Part shown: positions 44,442-51,795 of the stretch, one piece after another
Numbering within the stretch: the first letter of the stretch is position 1
How the letters are laid out: each line of letters starts with the position of its first letter
Assembly (NCBI RefSeq): GCF_000756615.1
Contig: NZ_CP009288.1
Location: forward strand, 4,774,001-4,838,000
Source of the DNA: Paenibacillus durus
GTDB lineage: Bacteria > Bacillota > Bacilli > Paenibacillales > Paenibacillaceae
Direction: 5' to 3'
DNA length: 64,000 bases
Made by a program: the position numbers and the translations under genes
The notes under the pieces: model-generated
Database searches by the model: none
Told to the model about the DNA's origin: nothing
What the model saw: only the letters and a program-made list of their open reading frames with translations

Positions 44442-45335
44442 CCCTCTGTTCAGCCAATATTCCGCCTGCAGAGCAGCCTTAAACCAGCGGAAGGAACGGA
44501 CCCGCCGCTGCTGCTTCACTGCAAGAGCCCGGCGAATGACAAAGGACAGCAGTGGTGAAGAAGCGCTGCCTCTAAGCGCAACTGGCTGCAGATTGTCCCG
44601 GAACAACCGCTTCGGCACATCTGGGGGAGGGGTCCCGTTACAGCAATAGTATACCGTGGCGGCCAAACTATACATGTCGGAGACCGGCCCCTGGCAGGAG
44701 CGGCTCGAGTAGAACTCCAGCGGCGAATAGCCGGCGGTTGTAAAGACTGGATGCTCTTTGCCTTCATATTTTACAGCCGATCCGAAATCCAGGAGCTTAA
44801 CCTCGCCGCCTTCTCCAACCATAATATTTCCCGGTTTAATATCCCGATGGATATAACCGTGTCCGTGAATAAACTTCAGCGCGTCGATTAGCGGCAGCAG
44901 CGTGTTGCGAAGGAATGCTGCATCAACCGGAGGGTTCTGGCCCTTGATAAGCTTGTCCAGGGTCTGACCTTCGCAGTATTCCATGACAAGATAGGCCGTA
45001 CCGTTCTCTTCAAAATGGTCCACATAACCTACGATCCCCGGATGTCTCAGTTCCTTCAAAATCTGCGCTTCCTGCAAAAAGGAATCCATCAGCTCCCCAT
45101 ACTTTCCTGCCAGCGTATGCGAGCGGCACTTCACAGCCTGTTTGTCAGTGGTCCGTACAGCCAGAAGCGCCGGAAAAAATTCCTTAACAACCACCTTCAA
45201 AGCCGTCTCGCCTCGGATGCTCCGGGCCTGGTATACAATCGACAGCTCGCTGCGGTACAGCGGCTTCCGAATCTGGTAGGTGCCGCGAAGTTTCGTATTC
45301 CGAGCCAGATTGTCATCACCCTTCACGCTGTTCAT
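44418..45335 (-). CDS. Ser/Thr protein kinase
   Basis: A 305-residue eukaryotic-type kinase: a glycine-poor ATP loop near residue 22-33, VVVKEFFPA with the catalytic Lys, LVMEYCEGQTLDKLI hinge, HGYIHRDIKPGNIMVG catalytic loop, KLLDFGSAVKY and FTTAGYSPLEFYS activation segment. It lacks the PASTA and membrane parts of PrkC, so it is soluble and dedicated. It sits next to the VWA gene and the operon with FHA and PP2C genes, matching the PpkA-Fha-PppA set of T6SS. ATG 45335 follows AGGAGG. Confidence 0.88.
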   Translation of the reverse strand: MNSVKGDDNLARNTKLRGTYQIRKPLYRSELSIVYQARSIRGETALKVVVKEFFPALLAVRTTDKQAVKCRSHTLAGKYGELMDSFLQEAQILKELRHPGIVGYVDHFEENGTAYLVMEYCEGQTLDKLIKGQNPPVDAAFLRNTLLPLIDALKFIHGHGYIHRDIKPGNIMVGEGGEVKLLDFGSAVKYEGKEHPVFTTAGYSPLEFYSSRSCQGPVSDMYSLAATVYYCCNGTPPPDVPKRLFRDNLQPVALRGSASSPLLSFVIRRALAVKQQRRVRSFRWFKAALQAEYWLNRGKRQRSGG

Positions 45336-45438
45336 GCTTCATCCTCCTATATAGCGGTTAATCCTAATTTTTCTACTATAGACCATTATGTGTCAAGCCT
45401 TCTCGTAAATTTGATTGTGGAGCGATAATATTATTTTA

Positions 45439-45468
45439 TTTACAATAGTGTGTGACACACAGTATAAT
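45439..45468 (+). promoter_or_regulatory. Promoter with embedded palindromic operator for padR
   Basis: TTTACA (45439-45444) and a perfect TATAAT (45463-45468) are 18 bases apart. Between them lies the perfect palindrome TGTGTG-A-CACACA (45449-45461), ideally placed for repression by the PadR protein encoded next. Confidence 0.75.
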
Positions 45469-45488
45469 GAAATCAGGAGCTGATGCAT

Positions 45489-45845
45489 ATGGCTGATATT
45501 CAAGAGACGATCAACGGCTTAATTCAGGAGCTACGGCGCGGAACAATTATCATCAGCGTTCTCAGCCAATTATCCGAACCTCAGTACGGCTATTCTATGG
45601 TCACCATTTTGCAGGAAAAGGGTGTAAATATTGATCCGGGTACCCTATATCCTCTTTTGCGCAGATTGGAGAAGCAGGAATTGCTGGAAAGTACGTGGGA
45701 CACTAATGAAACGCGCCCAAGGAAATATTATTCACTCAGTCCTGCCGGGAAAGAGGTTTATCAGCAGCTATGCAAGGAATGGAAGAGCCTGTGCAACAGC
45801 CTTGACAGCTTAATTAAAGGAGACGATGGCAATGGAGCTGGTTAA
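45489..45845 (+). CDS. PadR-family transcriptional regulator
   Basis: A 118-residue winged-helix regulator of the PadR type: GTIIISVLSQLSEPQYGYSM, then NIDPGTLYPLLRRLEKQELL (recognition helix) and a wing TRPRKYYSLSPAG. ATG 45489 is preferred over 45483 since AGGAG lies 9 bases before it. It overlaps the start of the next gene by 14 bases and so is coupled with the HAAS-type membrane protein, a common pairing in Bacillales. Autoregulation through the TGTGTGACACACA site is likely. Confidence 0.87.
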   Translation: MADIQETINGLIQELRRGTIIISVLSQLSEPQYGYSMVTILQEKGVNIDPGTLYPLLRRLEKQELLESTWDTNETRPRKYYSLSPAGKEVYQQLCKEWKSLCNSLDSLIKGDDGNGAG

Positions 45846-46857
45846 CAGATATATCCATGCGGTAACGTCCCGGCTGACGGGCAGACAGCGGGAGGATATT
45901 AAGAGGGAGCTTCAGGGATTAATCGAGGACATGCTTGAAGAGCGCACCGGAGGCCGGGACGCCTCTGACGCAGATGTGGAAGAAGTGCTGCTGGAGCTTG
46001 GAGATCCGCAGAAACTGGCTGATCAATACAGGGGGTACGGAAGATATCTGGTTAGTCCGGAAGTGTTCGGGTCCTATCTCTCGGTGCTTAAGATTGTCCT
46101 GTTCTCCATCGGGATTGCCTTGACGGTTGCATCCGTGTTCCAAATGTTTACCGATCCTATGGATGCGCTTGGACATTTTCTGGATTATCTGGCTTCCCTG
46201 TTCATAGGATTCATTCAGGGATTTGCTTGGGTAACCATTGCTTTTGGATTGATCGAATATGCAGGAGCGAAACGCATCAGAATGCGGAAGGGGGCCAGGA
46301 GCGCTTGGAGACCGGCCGATCTTCCTCCCCTGCCCGACCAACGCTTGAGCATCAAACGCTCAGACCCAATCGCCAGTCTGATCTTTACCATTCTGCTGGG
46401 GCTTCTGTTTACCTCGTCGCTTAATCTCTTCGGCGTATGGCATCTTCCGGAGAGCGGTTCCATGAAGATTGTGCCTTTTTTCAACGAAACGGTATTTCGC
46501 GGATTCCTCCCGGTTATCTTGGCAGTATTCGCCCTCAGCATTTTGAAGGATATCCTGAAGATGGCTGCGGGGAAATGGACGCCGGCGCTGATTGGCTTTG
46601 AAATTCTGGTCAGTCTGCTGCATTTCGTGCTGGCTCTGTTCATGTTCAACGATTCGGCCATATGGAATCCCGATTTTATGCGGCAAATGGCAGAATCCGG
46701 GATAGCGCCGGCAGGGAGCGAGGCTTTCTACAACGTGAGCAGCATCTGGAGCAGAATCACCGGAGGATTCATTTATCTGATCGGAATCGTAATCTTCATT
46801 GATATGATCACTGCTGCGGTAAAGGCATACCGGCTAAGAACCATTTATCAACGCTAG
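45832..46857 (+). CDS. HAAS-domain membrane protein paired with PadR
   Basis: A 341-residue protein. The first 80 residues hold the HAAS-type helical pair (VTSRLTGRQREDIKRELQGL, DVEEVLLELGDPQKLADQYR). Six or so membrane helices follow, for example IVLFSIGIALTVASVFQMF and SLIFTILLGLLFTSSLNLFG. PadR-HAAS pairs are thought to sense envelope stress, the HAAS protein holding or releasing a partner. ATG 45832 has AAAGGAG 9 bases upstream. No transporter follows; the pair ends at a strong terminator. Confidence 0.8.
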   Translation: MELVNRYIHAVTSRLTGRQREDIKRELQGLIEDMLEERTGGRDASDADVEEVLLELGDPQKLADQYRGYGRYLVSPEVFGSYLSVLKIVLFSIGIALTVASVFQMFTDPMDALGHFLDYLASLFIGFIQGFAWVTIAFGLIEYAGAKRIRMRKGARSAWRPADLPPLPDQRLSIKRSDPIASLIFTILLGLLFTSSLNLFGVWHLPESGSMKIVPFFNETVFRGFLPVILAVFALSILKDILKMAAGKWTPALIGFEILVSLLHFVLALFMFNDSAIWNPDFMRQMAESGIAPAGSEAFYNVSSIWSRITGGFIYLIGIVIFIDMITAAVKAYRLRTIYQR

Positions 46858-46882
46858 TGCAAATCATCCGAAGCCGGAGATA

Positions 46883-46918
46883 ACAAAAAGCGGAGAGCCA
46901 TTCTCCGCTTTTTGTTTT
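46883..46918. terminator. Bidirectional terminator
   Basis: AAAAAGCGGAGA (46885-46896) and TCTCCGCTTTTT (46902-46913) form a perfect 12-bp stem with a 5-base loop; both strands end in T runs. It separates the HAAS gene from the convergent HAD gene. Confidence 0.9.
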
Positions 46919-46963
46919 GCCTGCTGCTACATAGATGTAGTTCAAAATCCTCCATAAGCAAAT

Positions 46964-47590
46964 TCACCTCTTAATAACTTCATAAATTTCACGAGGATTA
47001 TTTACTATTGCTTCGAAGGGTCCTTTAACTAATAATTCAGCGGAATCAAATCCCCAAGTTACTCCAATAAAAGGAACATCTATTTTTTTACAAGCCTCTA
47101 CATCTCGTAATTCGTCGCCGATATACAAAACTTGATCTTTCGGAAGATTGTAATGATTAATTAATTTTTTAATGGCTTTATCCTTTCCAAAAAGGTTGCT
47201 GGCTACAAAAACATAATCAAAAATCCGGATTTTATTGGTGACCAAGAAATGATTGATATTACTCTCTGTGTTTGAAGATAGAATTCCTAACTGGTACCCT
47301 TGATTTTTCAATCCATATAACAAGTCAGAAACTCCCTCTACCAAGTCTAGCCCAATTACGTAATTACGATATAACTGTTTCATTTCTCTAACAAGCATAG
47401 GGAATTTGAGGATAGGAACATTTAATTTTTGAAGTCGCTCCATAATAGAAAGCTTTGATAATTCCTCTACGTCTTCTTGTTTCACTTTCTGATAACCATA
47501 TTTGTCTGAAAGCTCATTGAATAAATCAACGGCAAGGGTTCTGGATTTTACCAATGTACCATCAAAATCAAAAATAATATGTTTAATCAT
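46964..47590 (-). CDS. HAD-superfamily hydrolase (phosphatase)
   Basis: A 208-residue HAD phosphatase of the PGP/PpaX kind: IIFDFDGTLVKSRTL (nucleophile Asp8), LGILSSNTESN (motif II), LFGKDKAIKKLI (motif III Lys) and VLYIGDELRDVEACKK (motif IV). Composition is more AT-rich than the neighbours, which hints at transfer. The substrate is unknown. ATG 47590 follows AAAGGAGGGGG. Confidence 0.85.
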   Translation of the reverse strand: MIKHIIFDFDGTLVKSRTLAVDLFNELSDKYGYQKVKQEDVEELSKLSIMERLQKLNVPILKFPMLVREMKQLYRNYVIGLDLVEGVSDLLYGLKNQGYQLGILSSNTESNINHFLVTNKIRIFDYVFVASNLFGKDKAIKKLINHYNLPKDQVLYIGDELRDVEACKKIDVPFIGVTWGFDSAELLVKGPFEAIVNNPREIYEVIKR

Positions 47591-47700
47591 TTTCCCCCTC
47601 CTTTCACCGTGAAAGCTCTATCTATCTTTTTGAAAAAAAGAAAATGAAAGACATCCTGTATTCTCCTTCGAGGAAGAAAAATATCTATTAATTCAAACAT

Positions 47701-47728
47701 ATTCTACATAAAATAGAACCATTTTCAA
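47701..47728 (-). promoter_or_regulatory. Promoter of the HAD gene
   Basis: TTGAAA (47728-47723) and TAGAAT (47706-47701) with a 16-base spacer, about 110 bases before the start. Confidence 0.6.
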
Positions 47729-47841
47729 GATTTTTTCTGCAAAAATTTACTATACCCTCCGAATTTATGACAATTTGAAGCCGAAATGACCATTGCCATA
47801 AGCATAACTCCCAAGAGCGCCACGGCATGAATCACATCGTT

Positions 47842-48714
47842 TTACTTATTTTTCCCAATCAAAATATCCAAATCCACGGTGATCTCAGCCGAATCCCGGT
47901 TTATATATTCTTCTATCCGCGCTTTATTTCCGGACCAGGCAAGAGGGGTCATGCGCACCATATTTCCAAGCTCCACTTGATTCAGTTCTTTGATGTAGCT
48001 TAGATGAATCACATCCGCTAGAACGAAATGCTGCCTGAACAGCGCCGCCGTCTCATCGTTACGGTACCTCTTGTTCTCCTCCCGATCGTAAAGGGCTTCT
48101 CTTAGTTCTTTTAGGTAGCCGGGGCGGGGTACGACTTTAATCACCAGGCCGTCTTGAACCGAAATCCGCTTGAATTCCTTGTAATTGGATGGTGATAAAA
48201 TATTGAGTACGACGTTCACCGATTGGTCTGCAAGTGGTAATTTGGCCAAGTCGCCTACGATCCAAATGGGATCTTCGTATCTTTTTGCAGCCATAATAAT
48301 GCCCTCCTTAGATAGATCAAGACCGATTCCGGTTATTCCCGGACTCCCGCATTCCTCCATAATCCGGTGTAAATGCGAGCCCTCCCCGCAGCCCAAATCC
48401 GCCATCGTATAGGAGTCGGCAGAACCGCCCCTGTGATCCTTTATCGCGCTCGCAATCGCCTCATGCAACGAAGGATAAAGGCTGGATTCCGTAATGATTT
48501 TGCGCCTTGCTTCAAACAATTCTTTCGTGTATTTGCTGCTCACGGGACGGGCCGACAAGTTTAGATAGCCGTATTTTGAGAAATCAAAGGTGTGGTTTCT
48601 GCAACAGATCAGGCTTTTACATTCGGCAACCCTCATCGGACTTTCGCATAGCGGACACTTAAATACCGGCTCCAATTCTTTCACGCGTGCTGCACTTATT
48701 GATTGTCTGGTCAT
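47842..48714 (-). CDS. rlmA: RlmA-type 23S rRNA (guanine-N1) methyltransferase
   Basis: A 290-residue SAM-dependent methyltransferase of the RlmA/TlrB family, which methylates G745 or G748 in the 23S rRNA exit tunnel; the G748 enzymes lower binding of tylosin-like macrolides. The zinc finger is at C20, C23, C37/38 and H41 (FKCPLCESPM, ICCRNHTFDF). YGYLNLSAR follows, then MADLGCGEGSHLHRI (SAM motif I) near 104, VGDLAKLPLADQSV and VLNILSPSNYKEFKR. The gene has a 270-base leader with a stalling-type peptide and terminator, so it is probably induced by antibiotic. ATG 48714 follows AAAGGGAGA. Confidence 0.82.
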   Translation of the reverse strand: MTRQSISAARVKELEPVFKCPLCESPMRVAECKSLICCRNHTFDFSKYGYLNLSARPVSSKYTKELFEARRKIITESSLYPSLHEAIASAIKDHRGGSADSYTMADLGCGEGSHLHRIMEECGSPGITGIGLDLSKEGIIMAAKRYEDPIWIVGDLAKLPLADQSVNVVLNILSPSNYKEFKRISVQDGLVIKVVPRPGYLKELREALYDREENKRYRNDETAALFRQHFVLADVIHLSYIKELNQVELGNMVRMTPLAWSGNKARIEEYINRDSAEITVDLDILIGKNK

Positions 48715-48728
48715 GACTTATCTCCCTT

Positions 48729-48766
48729 TGAAAAAAATAAAAAATCACAGGCGGTTTGCCTGTGAT
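48729..48766 (-). terminator. Attenuator hairpin in the methyltransferase leader
   Basis: On the minus strand ATCACAGGC (48766-48758 as the complement) pairs with GCCTGTGAT (48752-48744) around a 5-base loop, followed by a run of T with one A (48743-48731). It ends only a few bases before the gene's ribosome binding site, so it terminates the leader unless it is prevented from forming. Confidence 0.8.
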
Positions 48767-48808
48767 CCAGAGTAAAGGGGAAAAGACCCATCCATATTCG
48801 ATTAGAGA

Positions 48809-48829
48809 TTAAGCCAAGACAGCCGTCAC
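48809..48829 (-). CDS. Possible second leader mini-ORF (MTAVLA)
   Basis: GTG 48829 opens six codons (MTAVLA) and a TAA. A perfect AAGGGAGG (48845-48838) lies eight bases upstream. It is between the first leader peptide and the attenuator. It may be translated to tune the hairpins; it could also be a chance match. Confidence 0.4.
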   Translation of the reverse strand: MTAVLA

Positions 48830-48863
48830 CAAATAAACCTCCCTTAAGTTAAAACAAAAGAAG

Positions 48864-48996
48864 AGGAGGATTAAAAATGGACAGACTGATCCCGTTTACT
48901 CTGTATAGCCAAACAGAGCCTTTGAACGTATTAAATTACGCGGTCAAAGCCGGGAAACGCAGTCTCATGAACCAGACCATTTTTAATGATCCTCCT
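48864..48996 (-). promoter_or_regulatory. Long inverted repeat covering the leader ribosome binding site
   Basis: In the leader RNA the segment 48996-48977 (leader ribosome binding site and ATG) is complementary to 48880-48864 over 17 bases (AGGAGGATTAAAAATGG), with only a 3-base bulge. Pairing would hide the leader start; a ribosome stalled on the leader ORF would break it and change the downstream folding. Confidence 0.7.
48936..48980 (-). CDS. ErmDL-like macrolide-sensing leader peptide
   Basis: Fourteen codons, MVWFMRLRFPALTA, start at ATG 48980 with AAGGAGG (48997-48991) upstream. Residues 5-10 (MRLRFP) are the same as in ErmDL (MTHSMRLRFPTLNQ), where macrolide in the exit tunnel stalls the ribosome at the MRLR motif. 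It is the first ORF of the transcript leading to the RlmA-type methyltransferase. Too short for normal gene calling. Confidence 0.8.
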   Translation of the reverse strand: MVWFMRLRFPALTA

Positions 48997-49017
48997 TAAT
49001 GTTGAACGTATGATTCC

Positions 49018-49047
49018 ATTATAAATAACATTGGGCTTAAAGAGCAA
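49018..49047 (-). promoter_or_regulatory. Promoter of the leader peptide and methyltransferase
   Basis: TTGCTC (49047-49042), an 18-base spacer and a perfect TATAAT (49023-49018). Transcription would begin about 49011, only some 14 bases before the leader ribosome binding site, as in erm leaders. Confidence 0.7.
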
Positions 49048-49141
49048 TCTGTGGCTGTGCCGGACGGGATAAATGAAGTATTCTGGTATATAGGAAAATA
49101 CGGAAGCAGCAGGAAAAACGCGCATAACGCGGGGGTGCCAC

Positions 49142-49621
49142 ATGAAGGTCGAAGTACAAAAAGCGGATCTGGGCGATAAAAAAACGCTCGAAAATCTTCT
49201 GCAGTTCTACGTGTATGATTTCACTGAATTTACCGGCACGGATCTTAATGATGACGGACGATTCGGCGCGATGCCCGACTTTGACGCTTACTGGACATCG
49301 GGCGAGCTGTACCAGCCCTTTTTGATAAAGGCAAACAACAAGACTGCCGGATTCGTCTTCGTCAAAAATTATGATTCGAAAACGGCGCGCCGCCATGTTC
49401 TGGACCATTTCTTTGTGCTGAGAAAATATAGAAGCCAAGGAGTGGGCCGCCGGGCGGCAAACTGTATCTTCCGCTGGTCTCCGGGAGAATGGGGACTTTC
49501 CCAGTTGGAGAACAATCTACCCGCGCAGCAGTTCTGGATCAAGATCATTACGGAGGTGACTTCGGGAAACTTCAAAGACGAATACCGGAATGGAAAAAGA
49601 ATTCAGACTTTTAAAGTGTAA
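49142..49621 (+). CDS. GNAT-family N-acetyltransferase
   Basis: A 159-residue acetyl-CoA-dependent transferase. The GNAT core is seen: FLIKANNKTAGFVFVKNYD (strand 4), HVLDHFFVLRKYRSQGVGRR with the CoA-binding RSQGVG loop near residues 98-103, then the helix AANCIFRWSPGEWGL and NLPAQQFWIKIITE at the end. The substrate is unknown. ATG 49142 is behind GGGGGTG. It is divergent from the methyltransferase leader; resistance-related acetylation is possible but not shown. Confidence 0.82.
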   Translation: MKVEVQKADLGDKKTLENLLQFYVYDFTEFTGTDLNDDGRFGAMPDFDAYWTSGELYQPFLIKANNKTAGFVFVKNYDSKTARRHVLDHFFVLRKYRSQGVGRRAANCIFRWSPGEWGLSQLENNLPAQQFWIKIITEVTSGNFKDEYRNGKRIQTFKV

Positions 49622-49632
49622 CTAAATGTGAA

Positions 49633-49668
49633 AAGAGGACCGGCGGCTAGGAGCGCCGGTCCTCTTGG
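49633..49668. terminator. Terminator after the GNAT gene
   Basis: AAGAGGACCGGCG and CGCCGGTCCTCTT form a 13-bp perfect stem around an 8-base loop, with short T/A tails on either side. Confidence 0.75.
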
Positions 49669-49696
49669 CGTTTCATGGGCCGTCTTAGGGTTTAGC

Positions 49697-49769
49697 ACTT
49701 GGCACTTGGCGCTTGAGGCTTGGGGCTTGGGGCTTGGCGCTTGGGCTTGGCGCTTGGGGCTTGGCGCTC
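49697..49769. repeat. Short tandem repeat of 7-8 bp units (GCTTGGC/GCTTGGG)
   Basis: About nine or ten imperfect units of GCTTGGC, GCTTGGG and ACTTGGC in a row, non-coding, between two convergent genes. No function visible. Confidence 0.75.
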
Positions 49770-49829
49770 CAACAGGGTGCGCCTGCCTATCGGCCTAACC
49801 GGCACAGCGGCGGCGCATTTTCCTAACGT

Positions 49830-51047
49830 TTAGATATCGTCGTCGGTACGCCCCATTTTCCGTGCCAGGCGGAGACGGATGATCAGGGTCAGCACCACTC
49901 CGGCGGCCAGCGCACCGAGCGCTTTGGGCAGCTCGCCGCTTCCGCCCGCCGCCAGCGGAAGCCACAGCACCAGCGCGAAAGCCAGATGCAGCCGGAATAC
50001 GAAGGAGACGGTGCTGCGGCTCCGGCTGTTCTCCGGCAGCGGGTAAACCGTCAGCCAGAACGATTCGCCATGCAGCTTCGACAAAGCGGAGAGCTGGACG
50101 CCCGTAATGAACAGGAAGAACAAGTAAATTCCGGCGCCGATGAGACTTCCCCGATTCCACCATTCCAGCAGCAGCGCCAAGAGCCCGATCCGCAGCACAA
50201 TGCCGAGAACATCGCCGCGAGCAAAGCTTTTGGTAAGCAGATAGCGGTATGCGCTATCCCTCCGCCAGGGAAGCCCCGCTCCCCAGCGGGAGAGCCAGCG
50301 GCGGGAATAGACGCGCTGCTGGCGTCCGGGAGCCTCGACGAACCAGCCGAGCAGCATCTGGGCCCGCCCGCTTTGCGCCTTCTCTTGGGCGATCAGCCGC
50401 TCCCAGGGAACGGCATGCCGGCCGGGCACGGCAAGCGCAGCCAGATAAGCCGCCGCCAGCAGCATAGAGAATCCCAGGCCCTTATGGTAAGGCTGCCACA
50501 GCCAGGCGGCGATAATCAGCCCGCCCACCGCCCAGCGCAGCAGGCGGTACCCGGCGGAAGCGACCGGGGAGAGCATCTTCAACTCCCGCCAGCAGCCGTA
50601 AGCGGAGAGAAGCTTTACGCCTAGCAGCAGCGCGGCTGTGACAAACAGAGACTTCGGCGATTCCGCCGTGCGTATGTACAAAGGCCACAACAGGATCAGC
50701 GCCAGAAGGAGCCGCAGGCCTTTCCAAACCGTTCCCCTGGTCCATGAGGATGCAAAATACTCGTGCATCCGGTGCTCTTGCGGCAGCAGGAAGACGGCAT
50801 CCGCCGGCTGCAGATAGGTGCGGAAGCTGCTATGAACCGCAGCCGGCAGCAGCACCGCCAGCATGATCCAGCGAATCGGCACGCCGGATGGAACATCCTT
50901 CAGCAGCGAAGTGTACCAGGCCGAAAATGCGATAAGAATGAACAGAAGCACGACCGCTACACCGCTCTGGATAATATATCCTACATAGGGAAGGAGCTTG
51001 CCGGCGGCCCTGCTGCGCCGCTCCCTTTGCAGCTCTCTGAGATTCAT
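49830..51047 (-). CDS. ecsB: ABC transporter permease, EcsB type
   Basis: A 405-residue membrane protein with about eight to ten helices, for example GVAVVLLFILIAFSAWYTSL near residue 30 and LLRIGLLALLLEWW near 285. EcsB works with EcsA; in Bacillus the pair affects secretion, sporulation and signal peptide handling (RasP substrates). It starts 1 base after the EcsA stop. The C-terminus is basic. Tm order and the EcsA neighbour support the call more than any single motif. Confidence 0.78.
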   Translation of the reverse strand: MNLRELQRERRSRAAGKLLPYVGYIIQSGVAVVLLFILIAFSAWYTSLLKDVPSGVPIRWIMLAVLLPAAVHSSFRTYLQPADAVFLLPQEHRMHEYFASSWTRGTVWKGLRLLLALILLWPLYIRTAESPKSLFVTAALLLGVKLLSAYGCWRELKMLSPVASAGYRLLRWAVGGLIIAAWLWQPYHKGLGFSMLLAAAYLAALAVPGRHAVPWERLIAQEKAQSGRAQMLLGWFVEAPGRQQRVYSRRWLSRWGAGLPWRRDSAYRYLLTKSFARGDVLGIVLRIGLLALLLEWWNRGSLIGAGIYLFFLFITGVQLSALSKLHGESFWLTVYPLPENSRSRSTVSFVFRLHLAFALVLWLPLAAGGSGELPKALGALAAGVVLTLIIRLRLARKMGRTDDDI

Positions 51048-51048
51048 G

Positions 51049-51795
51049 CTACTTCCCTCCCTGAACCAGCTCGTAGAACAGCTGCTCCAGCGGCAGTCCC
51101 GGCTTGCCGGCAGCAGCTCCGATCTCCGCTAAAGTGCCCTCGGCGATGACCCTGCCCTGATGCAGCACGATGAAACGGTCGCAGTAATTCTCAATCGTGG
51201 AAAGAATATGAGAGCTGAGCAGAATGGAGGAACCCGATTTCTTGATCTCCAGCATGAAATCCAGCAGGGAACGGATGCCGAGCGGGTCGAGGCCGAGAAA
51301 AGGCTCGTCGATCACATACAGCGCCGGACTTGCGACAAAAGCGCACATAATCATGACCTTCTGCTTCATCCCCTTGGAGAGATGGCCGGAAAGGCTGTCC
51401 ATTTTATCCTCCATGCGGAACAGCTCCGAGAGGCGGCGGCTGCGGGCTTCGTAATCGGCGCGGTTCACGCCGTAGGCCCTGGACGTAAATTCCACATGCT
51501 CGCGCACCGTCATTTCTTCGTATAAGAGCGGCGACTCCGGCACAAAAGAAAGCGCGCTGTGGTATCCCTCCGAATCTTTATCACGCGTTCTGCCCTGTAC
51601 GGCGATCCCGCCTTTATGCGGCGTCATCAGGCCGAGAATATGCTTCATCGTGGTGCTCTTTCCAGCTCCGTTCAGGCCGATCAGCCCGACCATCTCTCCC
51701 GGCTGAACCTGCAGGGAAATATCGTGCAGCACCGGCTTGTTCAGGCTGTAACCGCCGGTCAGGCCGGTAATCTGCAGCACAGGGGTCTGGCTCAT
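51049..51795 (-). CDS. ecsA: ABC transporter ATP-binding protein, EcsA type
   Basis: A 248-residue ABC ATPase: GLIGLNGAGKSTTMKHILGL (Walker A), a Q-loop FVPESPLLYEEMTV, LSGHLSKGMKQKVMI (signature), ALYVIDEPFLGLDPLGI (Walker B) and ILLSSHILSTIE (H-loop). It forms the exporter with the next gene. Its ATG overlaps the stop of the DEAD-box helicase gene (ATGA). Confidence 0.88.
   Translation of the reverse strand: MSQTPVLQITGLTGGYSLNKPVLHDISLQVQPGEMVGLIGLNGAGKSTTMKHILGLMTPHKGGIAVQGRTRDKDSEGYHSALSFVPESPLLYEEMTVREHVEFTSRAYGVNRADYEARSRRLSELFRMEDKMDSLSGHLSKGMKQKVMIMCAFVASPALYVIDEPFLGLDPLGIRSLLDFMLEIKKSGSSILLSSHILSTIENYCDRFIVLHQGRVIAEGTLAEIGAAAGKPGLPLEQLFYELVQGGK

Noticed and set aside
47735..47841. 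Short hydrophobic frame directly after the methyltransferase stop
   Set aside because: About 36 codons (GTG start near 47831, one hydrophobic helix) without a ribosome binding site or known relative; could be a gene remnant but not supported.
48877..48999. Plus-strand 40-codon ORF (MDRLIPFTLYS...) with an AGGAGG-like site
   Set aside because: Its start signal is the complement of the leader inverted repeat, and the other strand holds the ErmDL-like leader with promoter and attenuator. No homology seen.
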